Assembly (NCBI GenBank): GCA_020199975.1
Contig: JAIVJP010000284.1
Coordinates: 37,913-101,912, forward strand
Direction: 5' to 3'
DNA: 64,000 nt
Origin: Acidobacteriota bacterium
GTDB lineage: Bacteria > Acidobacteriota > Blastocatellia > Pyrinomonadales > Pyrinomonadaceae
The position numbers and the translations under genes were made by a program. Numbering within the stretch: the stretch's first letter is position 1; each line of letters begins with the position of its first letter. The notes beneath the pieces are model-generated. The model did no database searches, was not told where the DNA came from, and saw nothing but the letters and a program-made list of their open reading frames with translations. Below, piece after piece: positions 25,617 to 34,304 of this stretch.

Positions 25617-26621
25617 GTGCGTTCAGTTTTTAAGTATAAAGTTTTCTCGGCGCTGCGGCGTTTCGCAATCTTTCTGCTCGTCGTTTGGACAGTTGTCTCG
25701 TTAGTTACGCTACTGATCGAACTGGTGCCAGGTGATCCGGCCGTTGCTGTTCTCGGTGAACAAGCGACACCCGAGCAGTTCGAGCAGTTTCGCCAACTGC
25801 ATGGGCTTGACCGCCCCCCATTCTTCTTTTCCTTTCCCCGCGACGCACAAGAAAACCGCCACCTTCAATGGCACGGCGCCAACAATCGCTACACCGATTA
25901 CTGGGTTCGCCTGCTTCATGGTGACATGGGCCGCTCTTTTCGTACGGATCGTCCCGTCATCGAACTAATACTCGAGCGCTATCCGGCCACTATTCAACTT
26001 GCACTATCGGCCTTGTTGATTGCAGTACTCATCGCGATTCCGCTGGGCGTAATCGCAGGAAAGAATCGCGGCACATGGATCGACAACCTTGCCTCCATTG
26101 TTGCGCTCATTGGGATCAGTCTGCCTGGTTTCGTTATTGGGCCAATGTTGGTCTACGTTTTCGCGGTTAAATTTCGCTGGCTGGCGCCGTCGGGTCGTTT
26201 CGACTGGACTGATTTCATTTTACCATCGTTCACGCTGGGCGCCGCGCTGGCAGCGATTCTTACACGCATGGTGCGCTCGTCAGTTATTGAGGAGATGGGC
26301 GAAGACTACGTTCGCACCGCTCGCGCAAAAGGGTTAAGCGAAACGAAGGTTGTTTACAAACATGTCTTGAAAAATGGGTTGATTCCGGTAGTGACGATTC
26401 TTGGTTTGCAGCTTGGCGTTTTGCTTGCCGGTGCAATCATCACTGAAAAAATATTCGGCTGGCCTGGTTTGGGACTTCTCCTGGTGGAAGACGGAATCGG
26501 CAAACGCGACTACCGCGTGGTCCAGGGATGCGTCCTCGTGATCAGCATCACTTACATAGTAGCCAATATGCTTACCGACATGGTGTATCGGTGGTTGGAT
26601 CCCAGGATTCGAGTATCTTAG
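25617..26621 (+). CDS. Peptide/nickel-type ABC transporter permease (DppB family)
   Basis: Inner-membrane permease of an oligopeptide/nickel class ABC importer. 334 aa, six helices. Typical N-terminal LLIELVPGDPAVAVLGEQAT (periplasmic loop), then the cytoplasmic EAA loop EEMGEDYVRTARAKGLSE (about 222-239) that docks on the ATPase, and GWPGLGLLLVEDGIGKRDY near the end. An unusual Pro/Phe-rich segment with ENRHLQWHGANNRYTDYW (near 80) sits before VRLLHGDMGRSFRT. GTG at 25617. It is paired with the next permease; no ATPase or binding-protein gene is adjacent, so the substrate is unknown. Confidence 0.92.
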   Translation: MRSVFKYKVFSALRRFAIFLLVVWTVVSLVTLLIELVPGDPAVAVLGEQATPEQFEQFRQLHGLDRPPFFFSFPRDAQENRHLQWHGANNRYTDYWVRLLHGDMGRSFRTDRPVIELILERYPATIQLALSALLIAVLIAIPLGVIAGKNRGTWIDNLASIVALIGISLPGFVIGPMLVYVFAVKFRWLAPSGRFDWTDFILPSFTLGAALAAILTRMVRSSVIEEMGEDYVRTARAKGLSETKVVYKHVLKNGLIPVVTILGLQLGVLLAGAIITEKIFGWPGLGLLLVEDGIGKRDYRVVQGCVLVISITYIVANMLTDMVYRWLDPRIRVS

Positions 26622-26623
26622 CC

Positions 26624-26712
26624 GCTGGGCTTTGGTCTTTGGCCTTTGAAACAGCGTGCAGCTGTGCGGAGTACAAAAGGCTAAGACCAAAGCCAAAAGG
26701 CCAAAGACCAGC
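26624..26712. repeat. Inverted repeat with GGTCTTT/GGCCTTT units
   Basis: Arms 26624-26648 and 26674-26712 are reverse complements built of 7-base units (GGTCTTT, GGCCTTT, GGCTTTG). The element starts three bases after the dppB-like stop and ends 9 bases before the next ATG, so it forms the whole spacer between two permease genes and supplies the region where the second gene's ribosome site should be. Confidence 0.85.
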
Positions 26713-26720
26713 AGACTTTT

Positions 26721-27536
26721 ATGAACCGTCTAACTATCGTCGGCCTCGTTATTGTTGCGGTGCTCGTGATCGTCGCACTGTTCGCGCCGTGGATCGCCAC
26801 GCACGATGTAGGAGCAACTAATCTTTCTCTTCGCTACCTTCCCCCATCGGCTCAATACTTCTTCGGAACTGATTCTACTGGTCGAGACATTTTTTCACGG
26901 GTGGTTTTTGGAGCCCGAATCTCGCTTCAAGTCGGCATAGTTGTCGTCTCGGTATCGGCTTTTGTGGGGACGACTCTGGGTGCCCTCGCAGGCTACTACG
27001 GGGGCTGGATCGACCGCATAGTATCGGGCTACGTCTTTAACGTCTTCCTCGCCTTCCCTGGATTACTGCTGGCCATTGCGATGGTCGCGTTTTTGGGCGC
27101 CGGTTTGAATAAACTTATCTTTGCGCTGTGCGTTATTGGCTGGGTGGGCTACGCGCGTTTGATTCGGGGACAGGTCTTGAAAGTCCGCGAATACGACTTC
27201 GTTCAGGCGGCGCGCGCGTTGGGAGCTAGTGACAGGCGCATCCTGATGGTCCATATATTGCCGAACGCTATTCAACCGTTGATCGTGCAGGCCAGCCTCG
27301 GCATGGCCGGCGCGGTTTTGGCGGAAGCAGCACTTTCGTTTCTTGGCTTGGGTGTACCGCCGCCGGCCCCGTCATGGGGCGTAATGATTGAAGAAGCGCG
27401 TGACCTCTCCACGCTTCAGGCAGCCCCACACGCGTTGATCTTTCCCGGCATTGCGATAGCGCTGACCGTGCTCGCCTTTAACTTCATCGGCGATGGGCTG
27501 CGCGAGTACCTTGATCCGCGCCAACGCTCTCGCTGA
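26721..27536 (+). CDS. Peptide/nickel-type ABC transporter permease (DppC family)
   Basis: Second membrane subunit of the ABC importer begun at 25617. 271 aa, six helices. PSAQYFFGTDSTGRDIFSRV (about 49-68) is the family's N-terminal signature, REYDFVQAARALGASDRRIL (EAA loop) lies near 155, and AEAALSFLGLGVPPPAPSWG near 200 is nearly invariant in DppC. It ends two bases before mtgA, suggesting co-transcription with cell-wall synthesis. Confidence 0.93.
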   Translation: MNRLTIVGLVIVAVLVIVALFAPWIATHDVGATNLSLRYLPPSAQYFFGTDSTGRDIFSRVVFGARISLQVGIVVVSVSAFVGTTLGALAGYYGGWIDRIVSGYVFNVFLAFPGLLLAIAMVAFLGAGLNKLIFALCVIGWVGYARLIRGQVLKVREYDFVQAARALGASDRRILMVHILPNAIQPLIVQASLGMAGAVLAEAALSFLGLGVPPPAPSWGVMIEEARDLSTLQAAPHALIFPGIAIALTVLAFNFIGDGLREYLDPRQRSR

Positions 27537-27538
27537 AC

Positions 27539-28291
27539 ATGCGCAAAATCTTCAAGACTCTCTTTCTAATTCTTGCCGGCGTCCTGTTGGGTTTCCTCGC
27601 CTACCAGGCGATTTTGTTCATACGCATATCGCGTTTGAAAACAGAAACGCCGTTATCGACTTCTCTTATCGAGGCGCGCTCAAAGGAAGCCCGGTCTCAA
27701 GGGCGGGCGCCAAAGCGTGAACAAGTATGGCTATTGCTCGAGCGAGTCTCTCCAAACCTTCAGCGTGCGGTACTGGCCGGCGAAGACACAAATTTCGTAA
27801 CTCATAGTGGCTTTGATTATGGAGCCATTCAAAAGGTTTGGGATCAGGGCATGCGTGAAGCAGCTAAGGAAGCACAGAAGGAAGGTGAGAATGACGACTG
27901 GTTGCCGAACCTTCCGGACTTCAAACGTGGCGCATCAACAATTACGCAGCAGCTGGCCAAGAATCTCTATCTCTCGTCGCAACGATCTTTTTTCCGCAAG
28001 GGTCAGGAAGCAATTCTTACCATTTTCCTGGAACGTGAACTAAACAAGCGCCGCATTTTGGAACTGTATTTAAACGTTATTGAGTGGGGCGATGGTATTT
28101 ATGGAGCAGAAGCCGCGGCTCAACATTATTTTCACAAGCCCGCATCAGCGCTCAGCGCAAATGAAGCTGCTTTTCTCGCGGCCATGATTCCGAATCCGCG
28201 CACCGTTTTTAATCCGCGAGTCAATCCCCGTCGCGTCGCTCGCCGGCAGAGAATCATTCTGCGCGGCATGCCTTACGTTCGTTTGCCTTAA
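27539..28291 (+). CDS. mtgA: Monofunctional peptidoglycan glycosyltransferase
   Basis: Polymerises lipid II into glycan strands at the outer face of the inner membrane (GT51 family). 250 aa: one N-terminal helix (about 4-27) and the GT51 domain. Catalytic Glu is in GEDTNFVTHSGFDYGAI (about 80-96). The second motif RGASTITQQLAKNLYLS (near 130) and third ERELNKRRILELYLNVIEWG (near 165) follow, then GAEAAAQHYFHKPA. There is no transpeptidase domain, hence monofunctional. It starts two bases after the dppC-like gene. Confidence 0.95.
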   Translation: MRKIFKTLFLILAGVLLGFLAYQAILFIRISRLKTETPLSTSLIEARSKEARSQGRAPKREQVWLLLERVSPNLQRAVLAGEDTNFVTHSGFDYGAIQKVWDQGMREAAKEAQKEGENDDWLPNLPDFKRGASTITQQLAKNLYLSSQRSFFRKGQEAILTIFLERELNKRRILELYLNVIEWGDGIYGAEAAAQHYFHKPASALSANEAAFLAAMIPNPRTVFNPRVNPRRVARRQRIILRGMPYVRLP

Positions 28292-28321
28292 CCCAGTACG
28301 GTCTGCAAGTCCTCAACAAAC

Positions 28322-28348
28322 AAAAAAGCCGCCTCCGAAGAAGCGGCT
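28322..28348 (-). terminator. Terminator after the Roadblock gene
   Basis: On the minus strand AGCCGC / GCGGCT closes a 10-base loop and is followed by six T. Lies 26 bases beyond the stop of the minus-strand Roadblock gene and in the gap with convergent mtgA. Confidence 0.75.
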
Positions 28349-28373
28349 CTGTAAGAGTTAGGTGTGAATGTGT

Positions 28374-28739
28374 TTACATCGCAAACTCGCCGGCAATCTG
28401 TAGCTCGGCCTTGCGTAGCTCAAAGCGAGCCCGACCAAGGTTTCCTTCGGGACTTATCGCCAGAACGACAAAGTATTCTTGTCCCAACAATCGTATTAAC
28501 AGCACAGCATCATCGAGCGAGATGACCAGTTCGCGCACGTTTCCGAGACCCGTGTCTTTACCGGCCTTCTGCGCATTTCGCACCAGTGAAGTAAACTCCG
28601 CTGCCGCAATGTCGAGGTTTGCTTCCTGGCCTGCCTGCTTTAGCGAACGCTCAACGGCAATGCCATCGATACCCATAATGAGTGCACCGAGGCTTCCCTC
28701 GGTGCGCTCAATTATTGTTTCTAATACTTCCTTGAACAC
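28374..28739 (-). CDS. Roadblock/LC7 domain protein (MglB-like)
   Basis: Small cytoplasmic Roadblock-fold protein, 121 aa, a family that regulates small Ras-like GTPases such as MglA. Characteristic features: SLGALIMGIDGIAVERSL (strand-turn-strand, 16-33), then VRELVISLDDAVLLIRLL and FVVLAISPEGNLGRARF. It is the last gene of the pilus operon, 11 bases after pilQ, so a role in pilus polarity or assembly is likely (inference). No MglA gene is visible nearby. Confidence 0.9.
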   Translation of the reverse strand: MFKEVLETIIERTEGSLGALIMGIDGIAVERSLKQAGQEANLDIAAAEFTSLVRNAQKAGKDTGLGNVRELVISLDDAVLLIRLLGQEYFVVLAISPEGNLGRARFELRKAELQIAGEFAM

Positions 28740-28750
28740 GAATTTTTCCC

Positions 28751-30658
28751 CTATGGACGCTGACCACCTAAGGTGCCAGGACGGGCACTGGGCGTGTTTG
28801 CTGGAGGAGCATTTGGCGCCGGAGCGTTCAGGCCTGGAGGCGCTGATTGCGGAGGCGTCTGTTGCTGCTGCAACTGCGTCGGTGTCGGAGTGTTGCTCGA
28901 CGGATTGCCCAAAGGTACTGGCTGCGAGATAGTTGTGGTTCGCGGTCCAGTGCTGATGGTTCCGGCAGTTGGCCGACCTTGGTAATCAGGCCGATAGATA
29001 TGCGGCGTGATGAAGAACAGGATCTCGCTGCTCTGGCGCGTCGTCAGTTTGCGCTTGAACATGTTTCCAATAATGGGAATCGAAGCAAGGCCGGGCGTTC
29101 GCTGTCGCGTCTCGCCTTCGGTATCTGCCAGCACGCCACCCATGACGGTGGTGCCGCCATCTGGCACGAGCACTTCTGTCTGCATTCGCTGTGTGTCGAT
29201 GCCGGGTACGCCACCTACTGCGATACCGGTGTTGATTGTGTTGTTCTCAATGGTAACGCGGAGAATAACAGTGCCCACATCGGTAATCTGCGGTGTGATT
29301 GAAAGACGTAAAGGAACAGAAACGAAAGTCGTGGTGACAACCGCGGTACCGCTGGCAGCCTGGGTCGTTTGCACCGGAATCTGCGAGCCGCTTTCAATTT
29401 GCGCCGGACGGTTGTTCAAGGCAGTGACGCGCGGCGTTGCAACTGTTTTCGCTTCGCCTCTGGTTTCTGCAAGAGTTATCAATGCGCTGATTTGCGCCGA
29501 GCCGAAAAGCCCAGTCGTCAAACCGATGACTGTGCTGGCCGCGGCTGCCCCAAGAGAGCCGAGCGGTTGATTGGTCCCACTAAGTCCTCCGAAGACTCCG
29601 AACGGGTTTGGACCACTCTGTACCCCCGCGGTACCTGTTCCGCCGCCGCCTCCTCCTCCGCCAGTTCCGGTAGTGGTCGAAGTAGCGGGAAGCGTAGAGA
29701 TATTAGCCAAACCTCCGCGACCGAAGTTAACAACGCCGGCTGAAAGTTGGGCGCCGAGATCGCGGCTGAAGTTGCGCTGCGCGATAACGATTCGTGTTTC
29801 GATCTCGACCTGCGGTTCCGGTTGGTCCAGAATCGCAGCCAGTTGACGAATCGCATCGATATTTTCTTTAACGTCAGTGATGATAAGCGTGTTGCTACGG
29901 CCATCGACCTCGATCGAGCCTCGGCGCGAAAGTCTGCGCGAAATGATCGGCAACAAGCCCTGGTCGCCGCTGCCCCCGGTAGCGTCTCCACCCGCTCCAC
30001 CACTGAAGCTGAGGTTGGTTGAGCCACCTGAGAACGCGCCGGTGGAACCGGCGGCCTGGGCCAATGTGCCCGACGCGCGTGCGTAGTTCAAACGAATGAA
30101 TTCAGTTACCAACGGAGACGCATCCAGACGTGAATCGTTGATCACTTTCTGTGTTTCTGATTCTTTCGCGAGCACTTCCGTGGTCGCTACTCGCAGTATG
30201 TTGCCACTTGTTTCAATGCCCAAACGATTCGCCTTAAGTACGGCATCCAGCGCGACGTTCCAGGGAACATCCTGAACGTTTACTGTCACCGGCACGGCGC
30301 CAACCGAAGAGTCAATTACAAAATTCACGCCATACTGTTCGGTGATGTAGTTGAGAATGTCGCGAATGTCTGCGTTGACGACGTTCAAATTGATCGGTTC
30401 GCCGATAAAGCCGGGTTGGCCATACTGCCTGCCCTGTTGCGATTGCGTTGCTTGACTAGACGTCGGTGCGGCAACTGGCGCAGGTGATGGTTGCTGTTGG
30501 GCGGCTGTTTCCATCGTCGCCGTGGCGTCGATAGAAGTTGCAGTGGTCACCGCCGCTGCGTCGCCGGCAGCAAAAATCTGGACACTGCACAGGCAAATGA
30601 AAACAAGGACGAGCGTGGCCCTCGTTATGGCTTTTTGAGTTAGAGGCAGATAAAACAT
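28751..30658 (-). CDS. pilQ: Type IV pilus secretin
   Basis: Forms the outer-membrane channel for the pilus. 635 aa with a signal peptide (1-30, ending FAAG). A Gln/Ser/Thr-rich linker leads to an STN/N0 domain (about 85-165, starting INLNVVNADIRDILNYI), an N1-like domain, and the secretin barrel (about 255-555) with the hallmark VPDGGTTVMGGVLAD and TPGLASIPIIGNMFKRK. A Gly-rich insert (TTGTGGGGGGGGTGT) interrupts the barrel region. The C-terminal 80 residues are Pro/Gln/Ala-rich. There is no N-terminal AMIN domain, unlike proteobacterial PilQ. Confidence 0.95.
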   Translation of the reverse strand: MFYLPLTQKAITRATLVLVFICLCSVQIFAAGDAAAVTTATSIDATATMETAAQQQPSPAPVAAPTSSQATQSQQGRQYGQPGFIGEPINLNVVNADIRDILNYITEQYGVNFVIDSSVGAVPVTVNVQDVPWNVALDAVLKANRLGIETSGNILRVATTEVLAKESETQKVINDSRLDASPLVTEFIRLNYARASGTLAQAAGSTGAFSGGSTNLSFSGGAGGDATGGSGDQGLLPIISRRLSRRGSIEVDGRSNTLIITDVKENIDAIRQLAAILDQPEPQVEIETRIVIAQRNFSRDLGAQLSAGVVNFGRGGLANISTLPATSTTTGTGGGGGGGGTGTAGVQSGPNPFGVFGGLSGTNQPLGSLGAAAASTVIGLTTGLFGSAQISALITLAETRGEAKTVATPRVTALNNRPAQIESGSQIPVQTTQAASGTAVVTTTFVSVPLRLSITPQITDVGTVILRVTIENNTINTGIAVGGVPGIDTQRMQTEVLVPDGGTTVMGGVLADTEGETRQRTPGLASIPIIGNMFKRKLTTRQSSEILFFITPHIYRPDYQGRPTAGTISTGPRTTTISQPVPLGNPSSNTPTPTQLQQQQTPPQSAPPGLNAPAPNAPPANTPSARPGTLGGQRP

Positions 30659-30847
30659 CTTTCCCTCCTAGGGAATTTGGGACGGGGACCGCCACACGCT
30701 ACGCTCGTGCTGTTGCCAGCCTGAAGCGCGCGCCGCACATGCGGGTCGTCCGGGTTTATTGTCAAACTGCGTAGCAGAAGGTATTGATGGGTTGACTACG
30801 CGGGGAATAGCTTCGAACCAATCGAGAGGATTCGAAACCAGAAACAG

Positions 30848-31468
30848 CTAAGGCTTGTCCGCTGCTGGCTTCTCCGGCTTTTTCTCGTCGGCCGTAGAAG
30901 CTGCTGAAGAGGCCCTGGAGGCGAGCGCATCTATCGTACTCGGTTGTCGCAGTGGCTTCATTTCGACGGAGCGCTCTCGGCGCCCGTCCGCAAAAACTAC
31001 TTCGCGACGAAAAACCAAGCGGTTGTCTTCGATCGCTACTAACTGACCATCGAAAAAACGCTCGCCGGGATAGATAACGTAGGAGAGTTTAATCGGTGAC
31101 GCTTCCACGATCGCGGCATAACCACGCGGTGAGCGCGAGATGCCAACTACCTGGATTTCACTAAGCAGGAATGCAGTCGTCGGTTTCGGCGCCGCAATAT
31201 GAGCACTCATCGCCGCCTGCTTTTGGGCGCGGTATTGCTCAATTCTTTGCTGAATGGAAGGGGGCATGAGCACACCACTTTTCTTCACGGACGGGCGCGG
31301 TGGCTCATATTTCTTAAACGGATCGCGTCCGCCTGGCTTCGTACGAGTAGGCGCCTTTACCTCGGTCTTGTCTTGCGCATTTGCCGACACAGATGAACCG
31401 AGCGCCAGCGCTCCTGCGCACAGGAAGATTGCCAATGCATTCTGAAAGGTTTCCGTTTGATATTTCAT
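30848..31468 (-). CDS. pilP: Type IV pilus inner-membrane alignment protein PilP
   Basis: Periplasmic protein connecting the PilMNO platform to the secretin. 206 aa: signal peptide (about 1-31), a Lys/Pro-rich spacer (KPGGRDPFKKYEPPRPS), then a small beta domain (about 105-165) with AFLLSEIQVVGISRSPRGYA and RFFDGQLVAIEDNRLVFRRE, the PilP pattern. The C-terminal Ala/Lys-rich tail is low-complexity. It lies between pilO and pilQ as expected, with a 189-base gap before pilQ. Confidence 0.88.
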   Translation of the reverse strand: MKYQTETFQNALAIFLCAGALALGSSVSANAQDKTEVKAPTRTKPGGRDPFKKYEPPRPSVKKSGVLMPPSIQQRIEQYRAQKQAAMSAHIAAPKPTTAFLLSEIQVVGISRSPRGYAAIVEASPIKLSYVIYPGERFFDGQLVAIEDNRLVFRREVVFADGRRERSVEMKPLRQPSTIDALASRASSAASTADEKKPEKPAADKP

Positions 31469-31504
31469 GATGGTTGTTTCCTGATTCGTGTTGGGCGCAA
31501 ACTC

Positions 31505-32137
31505 TTATTTAGCGGGGGGTGCGGTAGCCGGTGGAACCTGACCTGAGCCTGCAGGCTGCGCTGCCGGTTTAAGCTTCTCTGCGGAAACGTAGTAGGCAGT
31601 CAGATCAAACGTCGCCTCAACAGTTTTCAGTGAAGTCTGCTTGTCCGCCTGGGTTAGCTGAAAGTTAGTAACTGAAACGATGCGCTGGTAGTGGGCCAAC
31701 TGTTCAAAGAAAGCGCGAAGCGAGGCGAACGAGCTGGTGACACTGACTTCGATCTTCTTGCCGTTGTAGTTCCCTTCCTGCACGTCATCCTTAGGCAGAA
31801 ATTTCTTAAGAACCAAACCGTTGCTGCGAGCTCGATCCTGAACGCCCTGCAATACCATTGTTATCTCACGTTGCTCGGGCAGCAACGCTTTTAGCTCTTC
31901 GTATTCTTCCTCCCGTGCCTTGTAAACGGCACGGAATTCGTTCAATCGTTGCGATGCGATTTGCGCCTGTGCGTTCCTGGGCAGCAGCTGTGCGATCTCG
32001 TCATTGAATTGCTGCGTTTCCGCGCGGGTTGGACGCGTAACGAAATACCAGAAGCCGGCATAGAGGACCGCGGCGCCAGCCACGAACATCACTAGTCGCA
32101 GATACCAGGGCAGCGCTTTAAGATTGCCAATTTTCAT
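31505..32137 (-). CDS. pilO: Type IV pilus assembly protein PilO
   Basis: Bitopic inner-membrane protein that pairs with PilN. 210 aa: membrane helix at about 14-31 (LRLVMFVAGAAVLYAGFWYF), a coiled-coil stretch (35-90, TRAETQQFNDEIAQLLPRNA onward), then a ferredoxin-like periplasmic domain with KKIEVSVTSSFASLRAFFEQ and RIVSVTNFQLTQ. Pro/Ala-rich C-terminal tail. The gene follows pilN by 48 bases. Confidence 0.92.
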   Translation of the reverse strand: MKIGNLKALPWYLRLVMFVAGAAVLYAGFWYFVTRPTRAETQQFNDEIAQLLPRNAQAQIASQRLNEFRAVYKAREEEYEELKALLPEQREITMVLQGVQDRARSNGLVLKKFLPKDDVQEGNYNGKKIEVSVTSSFASLRAFFEQLAHYQRIVSVTNFQLTQADKQTSLKTVEATFDLTAYYVSAEKLKPAAQPAGSGQVPPATAPPAK

Positions 32138-32185
32138 CAGTTTCGTTCCTTTCCCGATTTCTCAGCGGGATTACCTCTTTGTGAG

Positions 32186-32860
32186 TTACTTTTTCAGTGC
32201 CACCTGGTTGGAGGTTGAGGGCACAGCATTCTGTGCCTGAGATTTAGAGCCATAGCTGCACTTCACGGTGAATGCTATTACTTCAGGAAGCGCGACGGTT
32301 GCATCGGCCGGGACTCCAGGGGCACTGACTGCTTGCACAGTTTCGCGCTCCGTCTCAATGTTCAGATTGGTAAACATGCCTGATGAGAACTCCAGGCTTT
32401 GGCCAAAGCGTGTGACAGACGACTCGTTTGGCGAAATACCCTTGATCGTAAGTTCTCCGTCTTTTTGTCCCACACTTCGTAGATACAAGCCCGGTACCTC
32501 ATCGAAGCGCGTTTTAATCTCGCGGAGCACGGCACTGGGACCCTGCTGAGATTCGCGCAGCTTCTTAATCGCATCGATGCGGCTTTGGATTTCCTGCGCT
32601 TTCTTTTCCAGCTCAGACTGTTCCTTGTTCACAGCCAGCATCTGGAGGTTAATCGCCCTCTGCTTGTCCAATTCAAGGCGTGCAGTTTCGTGATTCGACT
32701 TTGAACTAACAAAGTCGTATCCCACTCCAAGAACTAACAGACCTAGCACGGTTAGAGCCAGCAAGAGAGTCTGGATGCGCGGGTTCGCGACCCGGGCTTC
32801 AACCATTGCGGCCCCAGTGGGGCGGTCAGTAATTGATTCAAGCAAATTGATCTTGATCAT
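32186..32860 (-). CDS. pilN: Type IV pilus assembly protein PilN
   Basis: Bitopic protein whose cytoplasmic N terminus docks in PilM. MIKINLLES (1-9) is the classic PilN docking peptide. A membrane helix follows at about 31-51, a coiled coil at 55-100, and a small periplasmic domain to about 200. 224 aa. It overlaps pilM by four bases (ATGA), a strong sign of translational coupling. Confidence 0.93.
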   Translation of the reverse strand: MIKINLLESITDRPTGAAMVEARVANPRIQTLLLALTVLGLLVLGVGYDFVSSKSNHETARLELDKQRAINLQMLAVNKEQSELEKKAQEIQSRIDAIKKLRESQQGPSAVLREIKTRFDEVPGLYLRSVGQKDGELTIKGISPNESSVTRFGQSLEFSSGMFTNLNIETERETVQAVSAPGVPADATVALPEVIAFTVKCSYGSKSQAQNAVPSTSNQVALKK

Positions 32861-33921
32861 GCCGCTTCTACTCCTCTCAACGCGAGACCGACAGCAATTG
32901 CCATGTCCGGGACGATCTCTTTCATGTAATCCGGATCAAACTTTCTGCCGTCCACCTGGATCTGTCGGAACGGATCAAACAACTCGACCGGAATCTCGAA
33001 CCGCTTCGCAAGATACTCGGGCAAACCCGGCAGCTTGGAGCCGCCTCCCGATACCAAAATCTTCTGGATGGCTTCTTCGCTTTCTTCGGCTGTCGCTCGG
33101 TAGAAGTCCATGGTCTTGCGGATTTCAAGAGCCAGGATGTCGGAGACGGTTTCAATGATCGGTTGTATCGGACGCGGTTCGATGCCTTCGGGCACCGGAT
33201 AACCACGCTTCACAGCCTCTGCTTGCTCAAACGTCAAGCCAAGTTCTTTTTGCAGTAAGCTGGTGTACTGACTGCCGCCGACTGAAGCATCGCGTGCAAA
33301 CACCGAGCGTGTGCCGTTCAAAATGTTGATGTTCATCGTGGAGGCGCCGATGTTGAGCAACGCCACGACTTCGCCTGCTTTCGGCTGGTAGTTCAGCTCA
33401 TAGCAGTTTTGCAGCGCAAACGAATCAACGTCGATAACGACGGGCTGTTTGCCGGCCAATTGAATGGCCTGCTTAACGTTGGCAATCTTGTCACTCTTGC
33501 ACGCTGCCATGAGTACGTTCAAAGCATCTGAGGTACTGCTGGTGACCTGGTAATCAAGATTCACGTCAGAGATATCGAACGGTATGTGTTCTTCAGCATG
33601 CCAACTGAACGACTCTTGCAGTTCGTCTTCACTCATCTGGGGGAGGACGATGTTTTTCACAATGACGGAATGGCCGCTGACTCCGGCTGCGACCCTCGAG
33701 GTCTTGATCTGATGCTCGTTGAAGATGCTGTTGATCACGTTAGATACGTTATTCAACTCCATAATCTGACCGTCGACTATGGTGTCCGCCTGAAGATTCT
33801 CGAATCCCAGGTTCACGAGGTGAAGGTTGTCTCCCTTCTTTTGCAACTCGACGGCTTTGACGGCGCTGGAACCAATGTCGAGGCCCACGAGATTTTTTTT
33901 GCCCATACTTTTCTTAAACAT
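32857..33921 (-). CDS. pilM: Type IV pilus assembly ATPase-fold protein PilM
   Basis: Actin-like cytoplasmic protein of the pilus platform. 354 aa. The phosphate-1 loop GLDIGSSAVKAVELQ (14-28), PilM-specific FSWHAEEHIPFDISDVNLDY (near 105) and phosphate-2/adenosine motif ILVSGGGSKLPGLPEYL (near 290) are seen. It is the first gene of the pilMNOPQ-Roadblock operon. ATG at 33921 gives MFKKSMGKKNLVG; the later ATG at residue 6 is an equally possible start. Confidence 0.95.
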   Translation of the reverse strand: MFKKSMGKKNLVGLDIGSSAVKAVELQKKGDNLHLVNLGFENLQADTIVDGQIMELNNVSNVINSIFNEHQIKTSRVAAGVSGHSVIVKNIVLPQMSEDELQESFSWHAEEHIPFDISDVNLDYQVTSSTSDALNVLMAACKSDKIANVKQAIQLAGKQPVVIDVDSFALQNCYELNYQPKAGEVVALLNIGASTMNINILNGTRSVFARDASVGGSQYTSLLQKELGLTFEQAEAVKRGYPVPEGIEPRPIQPIIETVSDILALEIRKTMDFYRATAEESEEAIQKILVSGGGSKLPGLPEYLAKRFEIPVELFDPFRQIQVDGRKFDPDYMKEIVPDMAIAVGLALRGVEAA

Positions 33922-34304
33922 GTCTATTTATTCCTCACGACTGAGAGAGAACGCATTCTGTGCTTAAGCCGCAGGCGGGCGCGCGCTTTCATTGCTCTTG
34001 AAACCCGGCTTTTGGCTGTTTTCGCGGGAGCCACTCGCTTATCCATCTTCAAGACTGATTTCCTTGGCGGTAGGCTTTCGTAGCGGCTGGTAATTCGGAG
34101 GCGCAACGCGCATTCGCTTGCGCTTAATTGGCTATTCACTGGTTTTCTGGGAGTTAACCTTCTGAAAACGAAGGCTGCTGAACGAGGACGAGGAGCGTGG
34201 CAAGAGTGCTGGTACACAGCATCCTCACTGCCATCCTCAAGCAGACTACAGTACGCGCTAAACATTGTCAATCACTATTTTGTTTGCTTTAACCCTATGT
34301 GTAG
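33922..34304. other. Divergent intergenic region before the pil operon
   Basis: 383 bases between pilM (minus) and the hypothetical gene (plus). A minus-strand open frame here (33924-34271) is Arg/Lys/Ser-rich with no recognisable fold and looks accidental. It must hold promoters for both flanking genes, but I cannot place them with confidence. Confidence 0.6.

Noticed and set aside
33924..34271. 115-residue basic open frame before pilM
   Set aside because: Composition is Arg/Ser-rich with no motif, and it occupies a promoter region.
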